Positions 1-8,879 of a DNA stretch of 64,000 bases are shown here, one piece after another. This DNA is from Hyphomicrobiales bacterium (GTDB taxonomy: Bacteria; Pseudomonadota; Alphaproteobacteria; Rhizobiales; Rhizobiaceae), in the NCBI GenBank assembly GCA_900471485.1, contig UCEU01000040.1:62001-126000 (forward strand), read 5' to 3'. Within the stretch, counting starts at the first letter, position 1. Each line of letters starts with the position of its first letter. The notes below the pieces were generated by a model. The model was not told the origin of the DNA. It saw only the letters and a list, made by a program, of their open reading frames with translations, and made no database searches. The position numbers were made by a program, and so were the translations under genes.

Positions 1-1
1 C

Positions 2-442
2 ATCATCACATGGCCGCTTGACCGCGGGATCAAATTCGGCCGCTGCGTGAACTGCATCTTCGACATCATCAACGCGATCGAAGCGGATGCCGAGAACTGG
101 CTGAAGACCTACGGCCAAGTACCTCGCCTGCGCGCGGCACTGCATGGCGGCAGTATCATCACGGCCGAAATCGGCGTGGACCACCACAAGATCACCTACT
201 TCGGCGACACGATCAACACGGCATCGCGGCTGGAAATGCTGTGCAAGACGCTGAACCGGTCGGTGCTGATTTCGGCCGACCTCATGCAGCGGATGACCCT
301 GCCAGCGGACGTCGCCGCCGAAGATCTCGGCTACCACGCCGTGAAGGGACGAGGGCAGAGCGTCGGCGTCGTGGCGCTTGTGAAGGCGGATAACCGGGTG
401 ACGTCACCAAAGCTTCACGCAGGCGTCAACGCGCCGACATAA
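2..442 (+). CDS. class III adenylate/guanylate cyclase, C-terminal part (cut by left edge)
   Basis: The frame is already open at the left edge, so only the last 146 residues are visible. They contain the second half of a class III nucleotide cyclase catalytic domain. GGSIITAEIG is the conserved central strand, and GDTINTASRLE carries the Asn and Arg (N-x3-R) that stabilise the transition state. The Asp of GDT sits where ATP-specific enzymes carry their purine-selecting residue, so cAMP synthesis is more likely than cGMP (inference). The domain is followed by a short tail ending in ADNRVTSPKLHAGVNAPT. The N-terminal sensor or membrane part lies outside the window, so subclass and input cannot be told. 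Rhizobia carry many such cyclases. Confidence 0.88.
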   Translation: MITWPLDRGIKFGRCVNCIFDIINAIEADAENWLKTYGQVPRLRAALHGGSIITAEIGVDHHKITYFGDTINTASRLEMLCKTLNRSVLISADLMQRMTLPADVAAEDLGYHAVKGRGQSVGVVALVKADNRVTSPKLHAGVNAPT

Positions 443-489
443 GAGCCCTGCTAATCGAGACCCGCATTCCAATCTTTTTGGGGGTTTCG

Positions 490-1848
490 ATGAAAAATAC
501 TCTTCTTGCTTCCGTTTCATTTCTTCTTTTGATTGCCGGTTCGGCCGCCGCCGACCAGCAGGAATTTCCCGCCAAGCTTGCTGGCCAAGCAATTCTGCCC
601 GCCAACACCATGGTGCCGGCGCCCGCCGATGCACCCGAGTTTCTCAAGCATTCCGGCAAGTTCACGACCGCAGATCGCAAGCGGACCGAGGTGCTCGGCA
701 CCGTTCCCGGCAAGGACGGCGCGCGCGTGACCGACCTCAAGCTTCCCTTCGACGGCCAGCCGATCCAGGGCTTTTCTGGCATCAAGACCATGGAAGACGG
801 CACCTTCTGGACGCTGTCCGACAACGGCTTCGGCTCCAAGGCGAATTCCAGCGACGCCATGCTCTTCCTGCACCAGCTGAAGTTCGACTGGGCGACCGGC
901 AAGGTGGAGGTCGTCAAGAATCTGTTCCTCTCCGATCCCGATAAAAAGTCCCCCTTCCCGATCGTGCTTGAAGGCGCCGAGAAGCGCTACCTGACGGGCG
1001 CCGACTTCGACATCGAATCCATCCAGCCCGTCGCCGACGGCTTCTGGCTCGGCGAAGAGTTTGGCCCCTACCTGCTCAAATTCGACACCGAGGGTCGTCT
1101 CACGGACGTATTTTCGGCATCGGTCGATGGCAAGCCGGTGCTCTCGCCCGATAATCCGCTCCTGTCCGTGCCGGCCAATCCGACGACCAAGATGCAAGCG
1201 TTCAACCTGAAGCGTTCGGGTGGCTTCGAAGGTCTTGCGATGTCCAAGGACGGCAGCAAACTCTACGGGCTGCTCGAGGGCGCGCTCTATCAGGACGACG
1301 GCAAGATGGAGAGCGTGGACGGTCACACCGCCATCCGCGTCATCGAGTTCGACACGGCTTCGAAGAGCTGGACGGGCCGCAGCTGGCTCTACCCGTTCGA
1401 GGACAAGGGTGTCTCGATCGGCGACTTCAACATGCTCGACGACAGCACCGCCCTGGTGATCGAGCGCGACAACGGCGCCGGCACGAAGGACAAGGCCTGC
1501 GCCGATCCGAAGCAGCCGAAGCCGGATTGCTTCGAAGCTCCCGCCGAGCTGAAGCGCATCTACAAGATCGAGTTCAACGACGCCAACGTCGGCAAGGCCG
1601 TTCGCAAGATCGGCTATATCGATCTGCTGAACATCAAGGATCCCGACAACAAGAAAAAGGCCGGCACCAAGGATGGCGTCTACGACATGCCGTTCGTGAC
1701 GATCGAAAACGTCGACCGTGTCGATGCCACCCACATCGTGGTCGGCAACGACAACAACCTGCCCTTCTCGGCCGGCCGCGCCGTCGACAAGGCCGACGAC
1801 AATGAGTTCAGCCTGCTCGAAGTCGGCGAGTTGCTGAACGCCAAGTAA
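490..1848 (+). CDS. secreted esterase-like/phytase-family protein
   Basis: A 452-residue protein starting at the ATG at 490, behind a GGGGG ribosome site; a TTG four codons upstream is in frame but less likely. Residues 1 to about 22 form a signal peptide (MKNT, then a hydrophobic run ending in SAAA), so it is exported. The rest matches the 'esterase-like activity of phytase' beta-propeller family, with LPFDGQPIQGFSGI near the start of the domain and GFEGLAMSKDG, a typical propeller blade, in the middle. These proteins are thought to be periplasmic phosphoesterases, but the substrate is not established. Its position beside polyphosphate genes suggests phosphate metabolism only weakly. It is followed by a strong bidirectional terminator. 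Confidence 0.8.
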   Translation: MKNTLLASVSFLLLIAGSAAADQQEFPAKLAGQAILPANTMVPAPADAPEFLKHSGKFTTADRKRTEVLGTVPGKDGARVTDLKLPFDGQPIQGFSGIKTMEDGTFWTLSDNGFGSKANSSDAMLFLHQLKFDWATGKVEVVKNLFLSDPDKKSPFPIVLEGAEKRYLTGADFDIESIQPVADGFWLGEEFGPYLLKFDTEGRLTDVFSASVDGKPVLSPDNPLLSVPANPTTKMQAFNLKRSGGFEGLAMSKDGSKLYGLLEGALYQDDGKMESVDGHTAIRVIEFDTASKSWTGRSWLYPFEDKGVSIGDFNMLDDSTALVIERDNGAGTKDKACADPKQPKPDCFEAPAELKRIYKIEFNDANVGKAVRKIGYIDLLNIKDPDNKKKAGTKDGVYDMPFVTIENVDRVDATHIVVGNDNNLPFSAGRAVDKADDNEFSLLEVGELLNAK

Positions 1849-1867
1849 GCGGTACCATCAGACAAAA

Positions 1868-1905
1868 AAGAAGGCCTTCGCGGTGCTCGCCGCGAAGGCC
1901 TTCTT
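1868..1905. terminator. bidirectional intrinsic terminator between the phytase-like gene and ppx
   Basis: A perfect 16-bp inverted repeat (AAGAAGGCCTTCGCGG at 1868-1883 and its complement at 1890-1905) with a 6-nt loop. On the minus strand it is followed by a T run (complement of 1864-1869), a strong terminator for ppx. On the plus strand the right arm ends in TTCTT, which can stop the phytase-like gene. The two genes converge on it. Confidence 0.88.
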
Positions 1906-1923
1906 GTATTCAACATGCCTGTT

Positions 1924-3447
1924 CTATTCGAAGCGGAAAGCCAGGCGCTTGTTGGTGAGCTTGGAGAGCTGCTGCAGGCGTCCTTCCAGCCGCTCGCCTG
2001 CAAAGTCATGATATTCGTGGGGGACGACGAACTCGAGATCGAGGTCCGGGTTCGAGGATCGCTCGAGGCGCAGGTTGCGGACGACGCCCGGCATCGAGGC
2101 CGAGAAGAGATAGACGACACGCAGCATGCCACCGAGCAACTTGGCGCGGTCGACATATTGCGGCGTAGCGATCGTCGCCAGCGGACCTGTTGCGCCATCA
2201 TCATGCAGGCCTTCGAAGCGGTAGTAATTCGCAAGCGCTATGAAAGCGCGGCCGGGATGACTTATACCGACGAAGGAAGTGTGGGCGATGATATTGAGTG
2301 CCTGCAGTCCGCGATAGTCGGGATGAGCGCGCCAGCTGATATCGGCGAGAAGACAGGCCGCCTGACGGTAGCGCGCCTCCTCCGGCGTTTCGTCGATGTC
2401 GAAGAACGGCATCATCCGGCCGGTCCAGTCCGCGAGTTCGCGTGCGTGTTCCGGGGATCGCGCGCGCAGGATCGCCAGTTCGCGGGCGGCCTCCAGAAGC
2501 GGGTCGGCGCGGCGTTCGCTCTCCGACAGCAGCGAATAGAGATAGCCTTCGCGAACGCCCTGGCCGGAGAACGAGATGACCGAGGGCTTCATCACGCTCA
2601 GCACTTCCTTCATGGAGACGGCGCCGAAGGGAAGAAGCGCGCGGCGGTACTTCGAGACCGCCATCCAGGACGGATCCTTGGAGTCTTTCGCCGCCTCAAC
2701 CTGGTCGAGGAACTGCATCATGGCTTCGAAGGAAATCTCATAGCCCTGCATCATGTGCAGCGGATAATGGGTCATCTCCATGTGCAGCTTGGCGATGTTT
2801 CGCCAGGTACCGCCGACGGCGTAGAAGGTACGCCCCTCACCCTTGGCGAGCAGCTTGGAGATGCTTTTGACGTGCTTTCGGGCGAAGGTGCGGGCCTTCT
2901 CCATCGAACCGCCGGCATATTCCGACAGGCGCAGGCCGCCGAGCGGAAGCGTCACGCCCTGCCCGAGCTCCTTGCCCTTGATATCGATCAGTTCGAGCGA
3001 GCCGCCGCCGAGGTCGCCGGCGATGCCATCAGGCGTATAGAAGCCGCTGACGATGCCGAGGGCGGAAAACTTCGCCTCTTCCTCGCCCGAGAGGACGCGG
3101 ACCCTTCGCTGCAGGATGGTTTCGGCGCGGTGGATAAAATCGGGACCGTTCGATGCCTCGCGGGCAGCGGCCGTCGCGAGCACGTACATTGTCGAGGCAC
3201 GGGCCTGGTCGGAAAGGGCCTTGAAGCGATGCAGGGCGGCAAGCGCGCGTTCGACGCTCGCCTCATCCATCTTTCCGGTCAGCGCGATGCCTTTGCCGAG
3301 GCCACAGAGAACCTTTTCGTTGAAAAGGATCGTCGGCGACCGGGACATGCCTTCATAGATGACAACACGGATCGAGTTCGACCCGATATCGACAACGGAG
3401 ACCGGAGCAATCCCTGGAAGGCGCCCCTGGGCTTCTGATTCAACCAT
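1924..3447 (-). CDS. ppx: exopolyphosphatase (Ppx/GppA family)
   Basis: 507 residues, close to the roughly 513 of E. coli Ppx. The N-terminus has the ASKHA phosphate-1 motif VVDIGSNSIRVVIY (residues 18-31), and GDLGGGSLEL (about 143-152) is the phosphate-2 loop. The C-terminal half is the HD-like domain of long Ppx proteins. The enzyme releases Pi from the ends of polyphosphate chains; family members can also hydrolyse pppGpp. It lies 12 nt behind ppk and is surely co-transcribed with it, so synthesis and degradation of polyphosphate are encoded together under the ppk Pho box. Confidence 0.95.
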   Translation of the reverse strand: MVESEAQGRLPGIAPVSVVDIGSNSIRVVIYEGMSRSPTILFNEKVLCGLGKGIALTGKMDEASVERALAALHRFKALSDQARASTMYVLATAAAREASNGPDFIHRAETILQRRVRVLSGEEEAKFSALGIVSGFYTPDGIAGDLGGGSLELIDIKGKELGQGVTLPLGGLRLSEYAGGSMEKARTFARKHVKSISKLLAKGEGRTFYAVGGTWRNIAKLHMEMTHYPLHMMQGYEISFEAMMQFLDQVEAAKDSKDPSWMAVSKYRRALLPFGAVSMKEVLSVMKPSVISFSGQGVREGYLYSLLSESERRADPLLEAARELAILRARSPEHARELADWTGRMMPFFDIDETPEEARYRQAACLLADISWRAHPDYRGLQALNIIAHTSFVGISHPGRAFIALANYYRFEGLHDDGATGPLATIATPQYVDRAKLLGGMLRVVYLFSASMPGVVRNLRLERSSNPDLDLEFVVPHEYHDFAGERLEGRLQQLSKLTNKRLAFRFE

Positions 3448-3459
3448 GCAGGTCCAGTT

Positions 3460-5664
3460 TTATCTTTTTGTCCGGCCGGAAAGAAGGCCGGCAATCAGCT
3501 TGGGCGCACTGGATTTCAGGGCTTCACCACGGCCGGAAAGGCTGGGATTGGTCATGAAATACTGTTGCGCGTTGAACGGCTCCTTGCCCTTGCGCACTTC
3601 CATGCGCCTGGACGTCCCGTCGGGCAATATCTCGTAGCTTTGCTGATTGTCAATGAGGTTGCCAAGCATGATTTGGGACAAAACCTGCTCGTGAACCGTC
3701 GGATTGGTCAGGGGAACCAGCGTTTCGACGCGCCGATCGAGGTTTCTCGGCATCATGTCGGCCGAGCCGATATAAACAAGTGCCTTGTCAGACGGGAGGC
3801 CATGGCCGTTGCCGAAGCAGAAGATGCGGCTGTGCTCGAGGAAGCGTCCGACGATCGACTTGACGCGGATGTTTTCCGAGAGACCGGGCACCTGCGGACG
3901 TAGGCAGCAGATGCCGCGGATCACGAGCTCGACCTCGACGCCGGCGTGGCTTGCCGTGTAGAGCGCGTCGATGATCTCGGGATCGACAAGCGAATTCATC
4001 TTCATCCAGATCGCGGCCGGTGCGCCGTTCCTGGCGTGGACGATCTCTTCTTGGATATGGCGAAGGATGCGCGAGCGCAGCGTGTAGGGAGATACCGCGA
4101 GCTTCATGCTCTCCTCCGGCTCTCCGTAACCGGTGATGAAGTTGAAGATGTTGGCCATGTCGTGGGCAATCACCGGATTGCAGGTGAAGAACGACAGGTC
4201 GGTATAGATCTTCGCGGTGATCGGGTGGTAGTTGCCGGTGCCGAGATGGCAGTAGCTGCGCAGCTTGCCCTCCTCGCGGCGGACGACCAGCGACATCTTC
4301 GAATGCGTCTTCAACTCGATGAAGCCGAAGACGACCTGCACGCCGGCGCGCTCGAGGTCGCGGGCCCAGCGGATGTTGGCCTCTTCATCGAAACGCGCCT
4401 TGAGCTCGACCAGCGCCGTCACCGACTTGCCGGACTCGGCCGCGTCGATCAGTGCGCGCACGATCGGGCTGTCGTTGGAGGTACGGTACAGAGTCTGCTT
4501 TATCGCCAGAACGTCAGGATCGCGCGCAGCCTGGAGCAGAAACTGGACCACCACGTCGAAGGATTCGTAGGGGTGGTGAACCACCATGTCCTTTTCGCGG
4601 ATGGCGGCGAAGCAATCGCCGGCGTGTTCGCGGACGCGCTCGGGAAATCGGGCATTGTAGGGCGGGAAGCGCAGATCGTCGCGCGGCGCCTTGGTGATCT
4701 CGGAAAGCGTGTTCAGCGCCAGGAGGCCGGGCAGAACCGCGACGCGGTTATCGGGAACGCTCAGCGCCTGCACCACGAACTGGCGCAGCGATGCCGGCAT
4801 TTCGGAATCGGTCTCGATGCGGATTACCGACCCGCGGCGGCGACGCTTCAGCGCGGTCTCGAAGAAGCGGACGAGATCTTCCGCTTCTTCCTCGACTTCG
4901 ATATCGCTGTCGCGAATGATGCGGAAGGTACCGGAACCCTGCACCTCGTAGCCGGGATAGAGCCGGTGGATGAAGACGTTGGCGACGTCTTCCAGCGTGA
5001 TGTAGCGGATCGTGTTGCCGGCGTCGGGCAAGCGCACGAAACGATCCAGCGCCGGCGGCAGGCGCAGCAGCGCCGTCATCGGATCACGACCGCTCTTGCT
5101 GACCAGCTGCAGGCCGATCGAGAAGCCTAGGTTCGGAATGAAGGGGAACGGATGCGCCGGGTCGATCGACAGCGGTGTCAGCACCGGGAAGATCGCCTGC
5201 TCGAATTCAGTCGCCAGCCACTGGCGATCGCCTTCGCTGAGCGCGCCCGGGCGAACGATCAGAATGTCTTCCTTGGCGAGATACTGCTGCAGGACGGCAA
5301 GCGATGCCTGCTGCTCCATCTGCAGGTTGTCGATCTCACGCAGGATCGCGTCCAGCTGCTCGGCCGGCGTCTTGCCGTCAGGCGTGCGGATGACGATGTT
5401 CTGCCGCACCTGCGCCTCGAGGCCGGCGACACGAACCATGAAGAATTCGTCGAGGTTGGCGGCGGAGATCGACAGGAAGCGAACGCGCTCTAGCAGCGGA
5501 TGCTCGGTGTTCAGCGTTTCTTCAAGAACGCGGCGATTGAACTGCAGCCAGGAAAATTCGCGGTTGATGAAGCGCTCGGGGCTGGCAAGCAGCTCTTCCA
5601 GCGGCGGTACGTCTGCCGCGCCTTCAGGGGTTGGTTCCTGGTGTTCCGCGACTGCACTGTCCAT
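3460..5664 (-). CDS. ppk: polyphosphate kinase 1
   Basis: 734 residues with the full PPK1 layout: N-terminal helical domain starting INREFSWLQFNRRVLEE (residues 33-49), head domain, and two phospholipase-D-like C-terminal domains. The HxK motif KTHSK puts the phosphorylated histidine at His454, and EHSR puts the second catalytic histidine at His611. Their spacing of 157 residues equals that of His435 and His592 in E. coli. CHLGTGNYH (472-480) is the conserved loop between them. The enzyme makes polyphosphate reversibly from ATP at the membrane. It is the first gene of ppk-ppx and is separated from hdaA by 65 nt that carry a Pho box. Confidence 0.97.
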   Translation of the reverse strand: MDSAVAEHQEPTPEGAADVPPLEELLASPERFINREFSWLQFNRRVLEETLNTEHPLLERVRFLSISAANLDEFFMVRVAGLEAQVRQNIVIRTPDGKTPAEQLDAILREIDNLQMEQQASLAVLQQYLAKEDILIVRPGALSEGDRQWLATEFEQAIFPVLTPLSIDPAHPFPFIPNLGFSIGLQLVSKSGRDPMTALLRLPPALDRFVRLPDAGNTIRYITLEDVANVFIHRLYPGYEVQGSGTFRIIRDSDIEVEEEAEDLVRFFETALKRRRRGSVIRIETDSEMPASLRQFVVQALSVPDNRVAVLPGLLALNTLSEITKAPRDDLRFPPYNARFPERVREHAGDCFAAIREKDMVVHHPYESFDVVVQFLLQAARDPDVLAIKQTLYRTSNDSPIVRALIDAAESGKSVTALVELKARFDEEANIRWARDLERAGVQVVFGFIELKTHSKMSLVVRREEGKLRSYCHLGTGNYHPITAKIYTDLSFFTCNPVIAHDMANIFNFITGYGEPEESMKLAVSPYTLRSRILRHIQEEIVHARNGAPAAIWMKMNSLVDPEIIDALYTASHAGVEVELVIRGICCLRPQVPGLSENIRVKSIVGRFLEHSRIFCFGNGHGLPSDKALVYIGSADMMPRNLDRRVETLVPLTNPTVHEQVLSQIMLGNLIDNQQSYEILPDGTSRRMEVRKGKEPFNAQQYFMTNPSLSGRGEALKSSAPKLIAGLLSGRTKR

Positions 5665-5700
5665 CGTCTGAATGCCCCGTTTGAATTCGCCGACGCGAAT

Positions 5701-5729
5701 ATATCAGTTTCACGACAGAACTGTGACAG
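5701..5729 (-). promoter_or_regulatory. Pho box (PhoB site) upstream of ppk, three 11-bp-phased repeats
   Basis: Read on the minus strand, the sequence shows CTGTCAC, AGTT, CTGTCGT, GAAA, CTGATAT: three 7-bp repeats at exact 11-bp spacing. The first two match the PhoB half-site CTGTCAT at 6 and 5 of 7 positions. A TATATT candidate -10 box follows directly, as at promoters where PhoB replaces the -35 contact. The site starts right at the hdaA stop codon and lies about 37 nt before the ppk ATG. Inference: ppk-ppx is induced by phosphate starvation independently of hdaA. Confidence 0.75.
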
Positions 5730-6443
5730 TCAATCGGGCGGATCGGAATTGCCCAATTCATTCAACACTTCAGCGGCCAGCGAGCGGGTGATCTTGGTGC
5801 CGCGCGACAAAGCAAGCCGGTCAAGCCTGTCCACGATCGTCTGCGCCGCGTTCAGCGAGCGTTCCATCCTGTTGACGATATAGAGCACCAGTTTGTCATC
5901 TATATAAAGCTGGCGATCGGCAAACAGCTTGACGATGACCTGAGACAACAGCTCCTCGTCGGGTTCGCCGATCTCAACCACGGTCGCCGCCTTGAGGCGC
6001 GAACGCAGGTCCGCAAGCTGTACCGGCCATGACATGGGCCAGAGGCGGCTGGTGATCAGCAGGCTGTGACCGTTTTCGCGAACGCTGTTGATCACATGGA
6101 ACAGCTCGGTATCGTCGAAGCCGAGGCGATCGGCGTCCTCGAAGAGAACCGGACCATTGGCGGCATCGACGGCGGCGTTGGCGCCCGATTTCGGGTGAAT
6201 GGTAGTCGCGCCGCTATGGTCTTTCCAGATATTGGCAAGGTGCGTTTTTCCCGAACCGACCGGGCCGGCCAGGATAACGACCGGCGACGGCCATTGCGGC
6301 CATGCATCGACGATCTCGACGGCGGCGGCGAGCCGCTCGGAGATCAGCAGATCGTCACGCCCGGTCGCGGCGTCATGCGAAAAGGCCAAGGGGAGCTGCT
6401 CCACGGCCTTGCGCCTCGAGTCAGCGTTTTTCACGTCAGTCAT
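5730..6443 (-). CDS. hdaA: DnaA regulatory inactivator Hda homologue (HdaA)
   Basis: 237 residues, a DnaA-like AAA+ domain without a DNA-binding domain. Near the N-terminus EQLPLAF is a sliding-clamp-binding motif (QL-x-L-x-F type). GPVGSGKTHLA is Walker A and VLFEDADRL the Walker B region. Known role: with the loaded beta clamp it stimulates ATP hydrolysis by DnaA after initiation and so prevents re-replication. Its ATG overlaps the stop of the upstream perM-like gene (ATGA), so the two are translationally coupled, a usual alphaproteobacterial arrangement. Confidence 0.92.
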   Translation of the reverse strand: MTDVKNADSRRKAVEQLPLAFSHDAATGRDDLLISERLAAAVEIVDAWPQWPSPVVILAGPVGSGKTHLANIWKDHSGATTIHPKSGANAAVDAANGPVLFEDADRLGFDDTELFHVINSVRENGHSLLITSRLWPMSWPVQLADLRSRLKAATVVEIGEPDEELLSQVIVKLFADRQLYIDDKLVLYIVNRMERSLNAAQTIVDRLDRLALSRGTKITRSLAAEVLNELGNSDPPD

Positions 6444-7564
6444 TTAGGGCCAGCTTTTGTCTTTCGGACCGGGGCAGCCTTTGCCTCGCCCGCATAAAGA
6501 TCGCTGTCAAGGTAACGCGAAAGCGCGAAGCGGACAAGGACGCCGACGACAGCGGCAGCCGGCACCGCGACCAGAAGGCCGACGAAGCCGAACAGGGCGC
6601 CGAACGCAAAGAGCGCGAACATCAGCCACACCGGATGCAGGCCGACGCTGTGACCGACGAGCTTTGGCTGCAGGATGTTGCCTTCCAGGAACTGGCCGCT
6701 GAAGAAGACAGCGAGCACCGCGCCGACCCAGATGTAATCCGGCCAGAACTGCACGATCGCGACGCCGACAGCGAGGATCAGACCGACCATGGAGCCGACA
6801 TAGGGGATGAAGCTGATCATGCCGGCGAACAGGCCGATCAACAGGCCGAAATTCAGCCCGACCAGCGACAGGCCGACCGCGTAGTAGATGCCGAGGATAA
6901 GGCAGAGCGAACCCTGCCCGCGGATGAAGCCGGCGATCGACTGATCGATCTCGCGCATGATCTGGTGGACGTTGGCGACGTAATCACGCGGAACATATTT
7001 ATCGATGTTGGCGACCATGCGGTCCCAGTCGAGCAGCATGTAGAAGGCGACGACTGGGGTGACGATCATCAGCGAGATGACGTTGACGACGGCGAGACCG
7101 GAGCTCCAGACCTGGCTGAACAGTCCTGTCAGCAGACCAAAGCCCTGCGACAGGATTTCGGAGAAATTGTTCTTGATGGTGCCGAGCTGGTTCTTGATCC
7201 AATCCGGCAGCATCGAGTTCTGCTGCTTGGCGATGAAGGTCTGCAGCTGATCGATATAACCAGGCAGCCGACCGGCAAAATCGGTAAACTGGCTGGCAAG
7301 GATCGGGATCAGGATCATCAGCGCCAGCACGATCAGGACGACGAAGGCGATCAGTATGACGATGGTCGCCATCAGGCGGCTGAGGCCGAAGCGCTCCAGC
7401 CGATCGGCGACAGGATCCAGGAAGTAGGCAATCGCCATGCCGGCCAGGAATGGCAGCAGGATCGAGCTGAACACCAGCAGGAAGGCAATGAAGAAGGCGA
7501 GCACGATCAGCCAGAAGACGACCTGGCGCTTCAGACCGGCACCGCTAACCTGCTGTGGCATCAT
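6440..7564 (-). CDS. AI-2E/PerM family membrane transporter
   Basis: 374 residues from the ATG at 7564, chosen because GGAGAAC lies directly before it; a longer open frame extends upstream but reads as non-coding. There are about eight hydrophobic segments. An early one (LIVLAFFIAFLLVFSSILLP) is followed by the paired helices and C-terminal block (GLHPVWLMFALFAFG) typical of the PerM/YdiK/TqsA family. Members have been linked to autoinducer-2 export or to ion antiport, so the substrate is not predictable. It is the first gene of the unit with hdaA. Confidence 0.88.
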   Translation of the reverse strand: MMPQQVSGAGLKRQVVFWLIVLAFFIAFLLVFSSILLPFLAGMAIAYFLDPVADRLERFGLSRLMATIVILIAFVVLIVLALMILIPILASQFTDFAGRLPGYIDQLQTFIAKQQNSMLPDWIKNQLGTIKNNFSEILSQGFGLLTGLFSQVWSSGLAVVNVISLMIVTPVVAFYMLLDWDRMVANIDKYVPRDYVANVHQIMREIDQSIAGFIRGQGSLCLILGIYYAVGLSLVGLNFGLLIGLFAGMISFIPYVGSMVGLILAVGVAIVQFWPDYIWVGAVLAVFFSGQFLEGNILQPKLVGHSVGLHPVWLMFALFAFGALFGFVGLLVAVPAAAVVGVLVRFALSRYLDSDLYAGEAKAAPVRKTKAGPK

Positions 7565-7805
7565 GTTCTCCGCTGATCGATCGCAGTTCATGCCGCATCG
7601 CAGCGATACGGCCTTCGAGCCACATAGGGTGCAGGTGCGAGAATGGTCAACCCCGGCGTCCAATTTCCACGAAGCTCCGTTCAAAAGAGCGGGAAATTGG
7701 GGCTTTTGCCACGCAACGCCTTGCATAAACGCCCCTGTCATGCAATTGCGACCCGCATATGACGCGGGGATATTTCCCGCCCGACGACAGCCATCGGAGA
7801 GCAGT

Positions 7806-8879
7806 ATGAGCCAGTCCGGAAAAAACGGTCTCACCTATAGCGATGCAGGCGTGGATATCGACGCTGGCAACCTTCTCGTCGAAAAGATCAAGCCCGCCGT
7901 ACGCTCGACCCGCCGCCCCGGCGCCGATGGCGAAATCGGCGGTTTCGGTGGCCTGTTCGATCTCAAGGCAGCGGGCTTCACCGATCCGGTTCTGGTTGCC
8001 GCCAATGACGGCGTCGGCACCAAGCTGAAGATCGCGATCGACGCCGACTATCATGACACCGTCGGCATCGACCTCGTCGCCATGTGCGTCAACGATCTCG
8101 TGGTCCAGGGCGCCGAGCCGCTGTTCTTCCTCGACTACTTCGCAACCGGTAAGCTCGATCCCGACCAGGGTGCTGCTATCGTCGAAGGCATTGCCGCCGG
8201 CTGCCGCGACGCGGGCTGTGCGCTGATCGGCGGCGAGACCGCCGAGATGCCGGGCATGTATTCTTCCGGCGATTACGATCTGGCCGGCTTCGCTGTCGGC
8301 GCCGCCGAACGCGGCAAGCTGCTGCCGTCTGGCGACATCGGCGAAGGTGACGTCATCCTCGGCCTCGCCTCCTCGGGCGTTCACTCCAACGGCTTCTCGC
8401 TCGTGCGCAAGATCGTCGGCATTTCCGGCCTCGCCTGGGATGCGCCGGCACCGTTCGCCGATGGCAAGACGCTCGGCGAAGCGCTGCTGACGCCGACCCG
8501 CATCTATGTGAAGCAGCTCTTGAGCGTGATCCGCGAGACCGGCGCTATCAAGGCGCTGGCGCACATCACCGGCGGCGGTTTCCCCGAGAATATTCCGCGC
8601 GTACTGCCCAAGCACCTCGCCGCCGAGATCGATCTTGCCGCTGTCAAGGTTCCGGCCGTGTTCTCCTGGCTGTCGAAGACCGGCGGCGTGGAAGCAAACG
8701 AGATGCTGCGCACCTTCAACTGCGGCATCGGCATGATCGCCGTCGTCTCCGCCGAGAATGCCGACACTGTCATCTCGGCGCTGGAAGCGCAGGGCGAAAG
8801 CGTCGTGGGGCTTGGCCGGATGATCGCGCGCGCTGAAGGCGCTCACGGCACGCTCTACAAGGGTACGCTCGCCATATGA
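7806..8879 (+). CDS. purM: phosphoribosylformylglycinamidine cyclo-ligase
   Basis: 357 residues from the ATG at 7806, with CGGAGAG as ribosome site; the open frame upstream has no coding character. Motifs of the PurM/AIR synthase fold are present: GGFGGLFDL, the ATP-binding NDGVGTKLKIA, MCVNDLVVQGAEPLFFLDYF and GGETAEMPGMY. It closes the imidazole ring of AIR from FGAM with ATP in purine synthesis. It overlaps purN by four bases (ATGA), the standard purMN pair. The 241 nt upstream, shared with the divergent perM-like gene, contain GCGGG-N7-CCCGC and TTGCAT/ATGCAA inverted repeats but no site I can name. Confidence 0.97.
   Translation: MSQSGKNGLTYSDAGVDIDAGNLLVEKIKPAVRSTRRPGADGEIGGFGGLFDLKAAGFTDPVLVAANDGVGTKLKIAIDADYHDTVGIDLVAMCVNDLVVQGAEPLFFLDYFATGKLDPDQGAAIVEGIAAGCRDAGCALIGGETAEMPGMYSSGDYDLAGFAVGAAERGKLLPSGDIGEGDVILGLASSGVHSNGFSLVRKIVGISGLAWDAPAPFADGKTLGEALLTPTRIYVKQLLSVIRETGAIKALAHITGGGFPENIPRVLPKHLAAEIDLAAVKVPAVFSWLSKTGGVEANEMLRTFNCGIGMIAVVSAENADTVISALEAQGESVVGLGRMIARAEGAHGTLYKGTLAI

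Noticed and set aside
517..1734. Long open frame (405 codons) on the strand opposite the phytase-like gene
   Set aside because: High-GC codon bias opens antisense frames. It has no ribosome site, no recognisable domain and an implausible composition; the plus-strand gene explains the sequence.
1915..3438. 507-codon frame opposite ppx
   Set aside because: Mirrors ppx almost exactly in extent; ppx has clear catalytic motifs and this frame has none.
7437..7805. N-terminal extension of purM
   Set aside because: The in-frame upstream stretch overlaps the divergent perM-like gene and its promoter region; PurM proteins start at the ATG at 7806.
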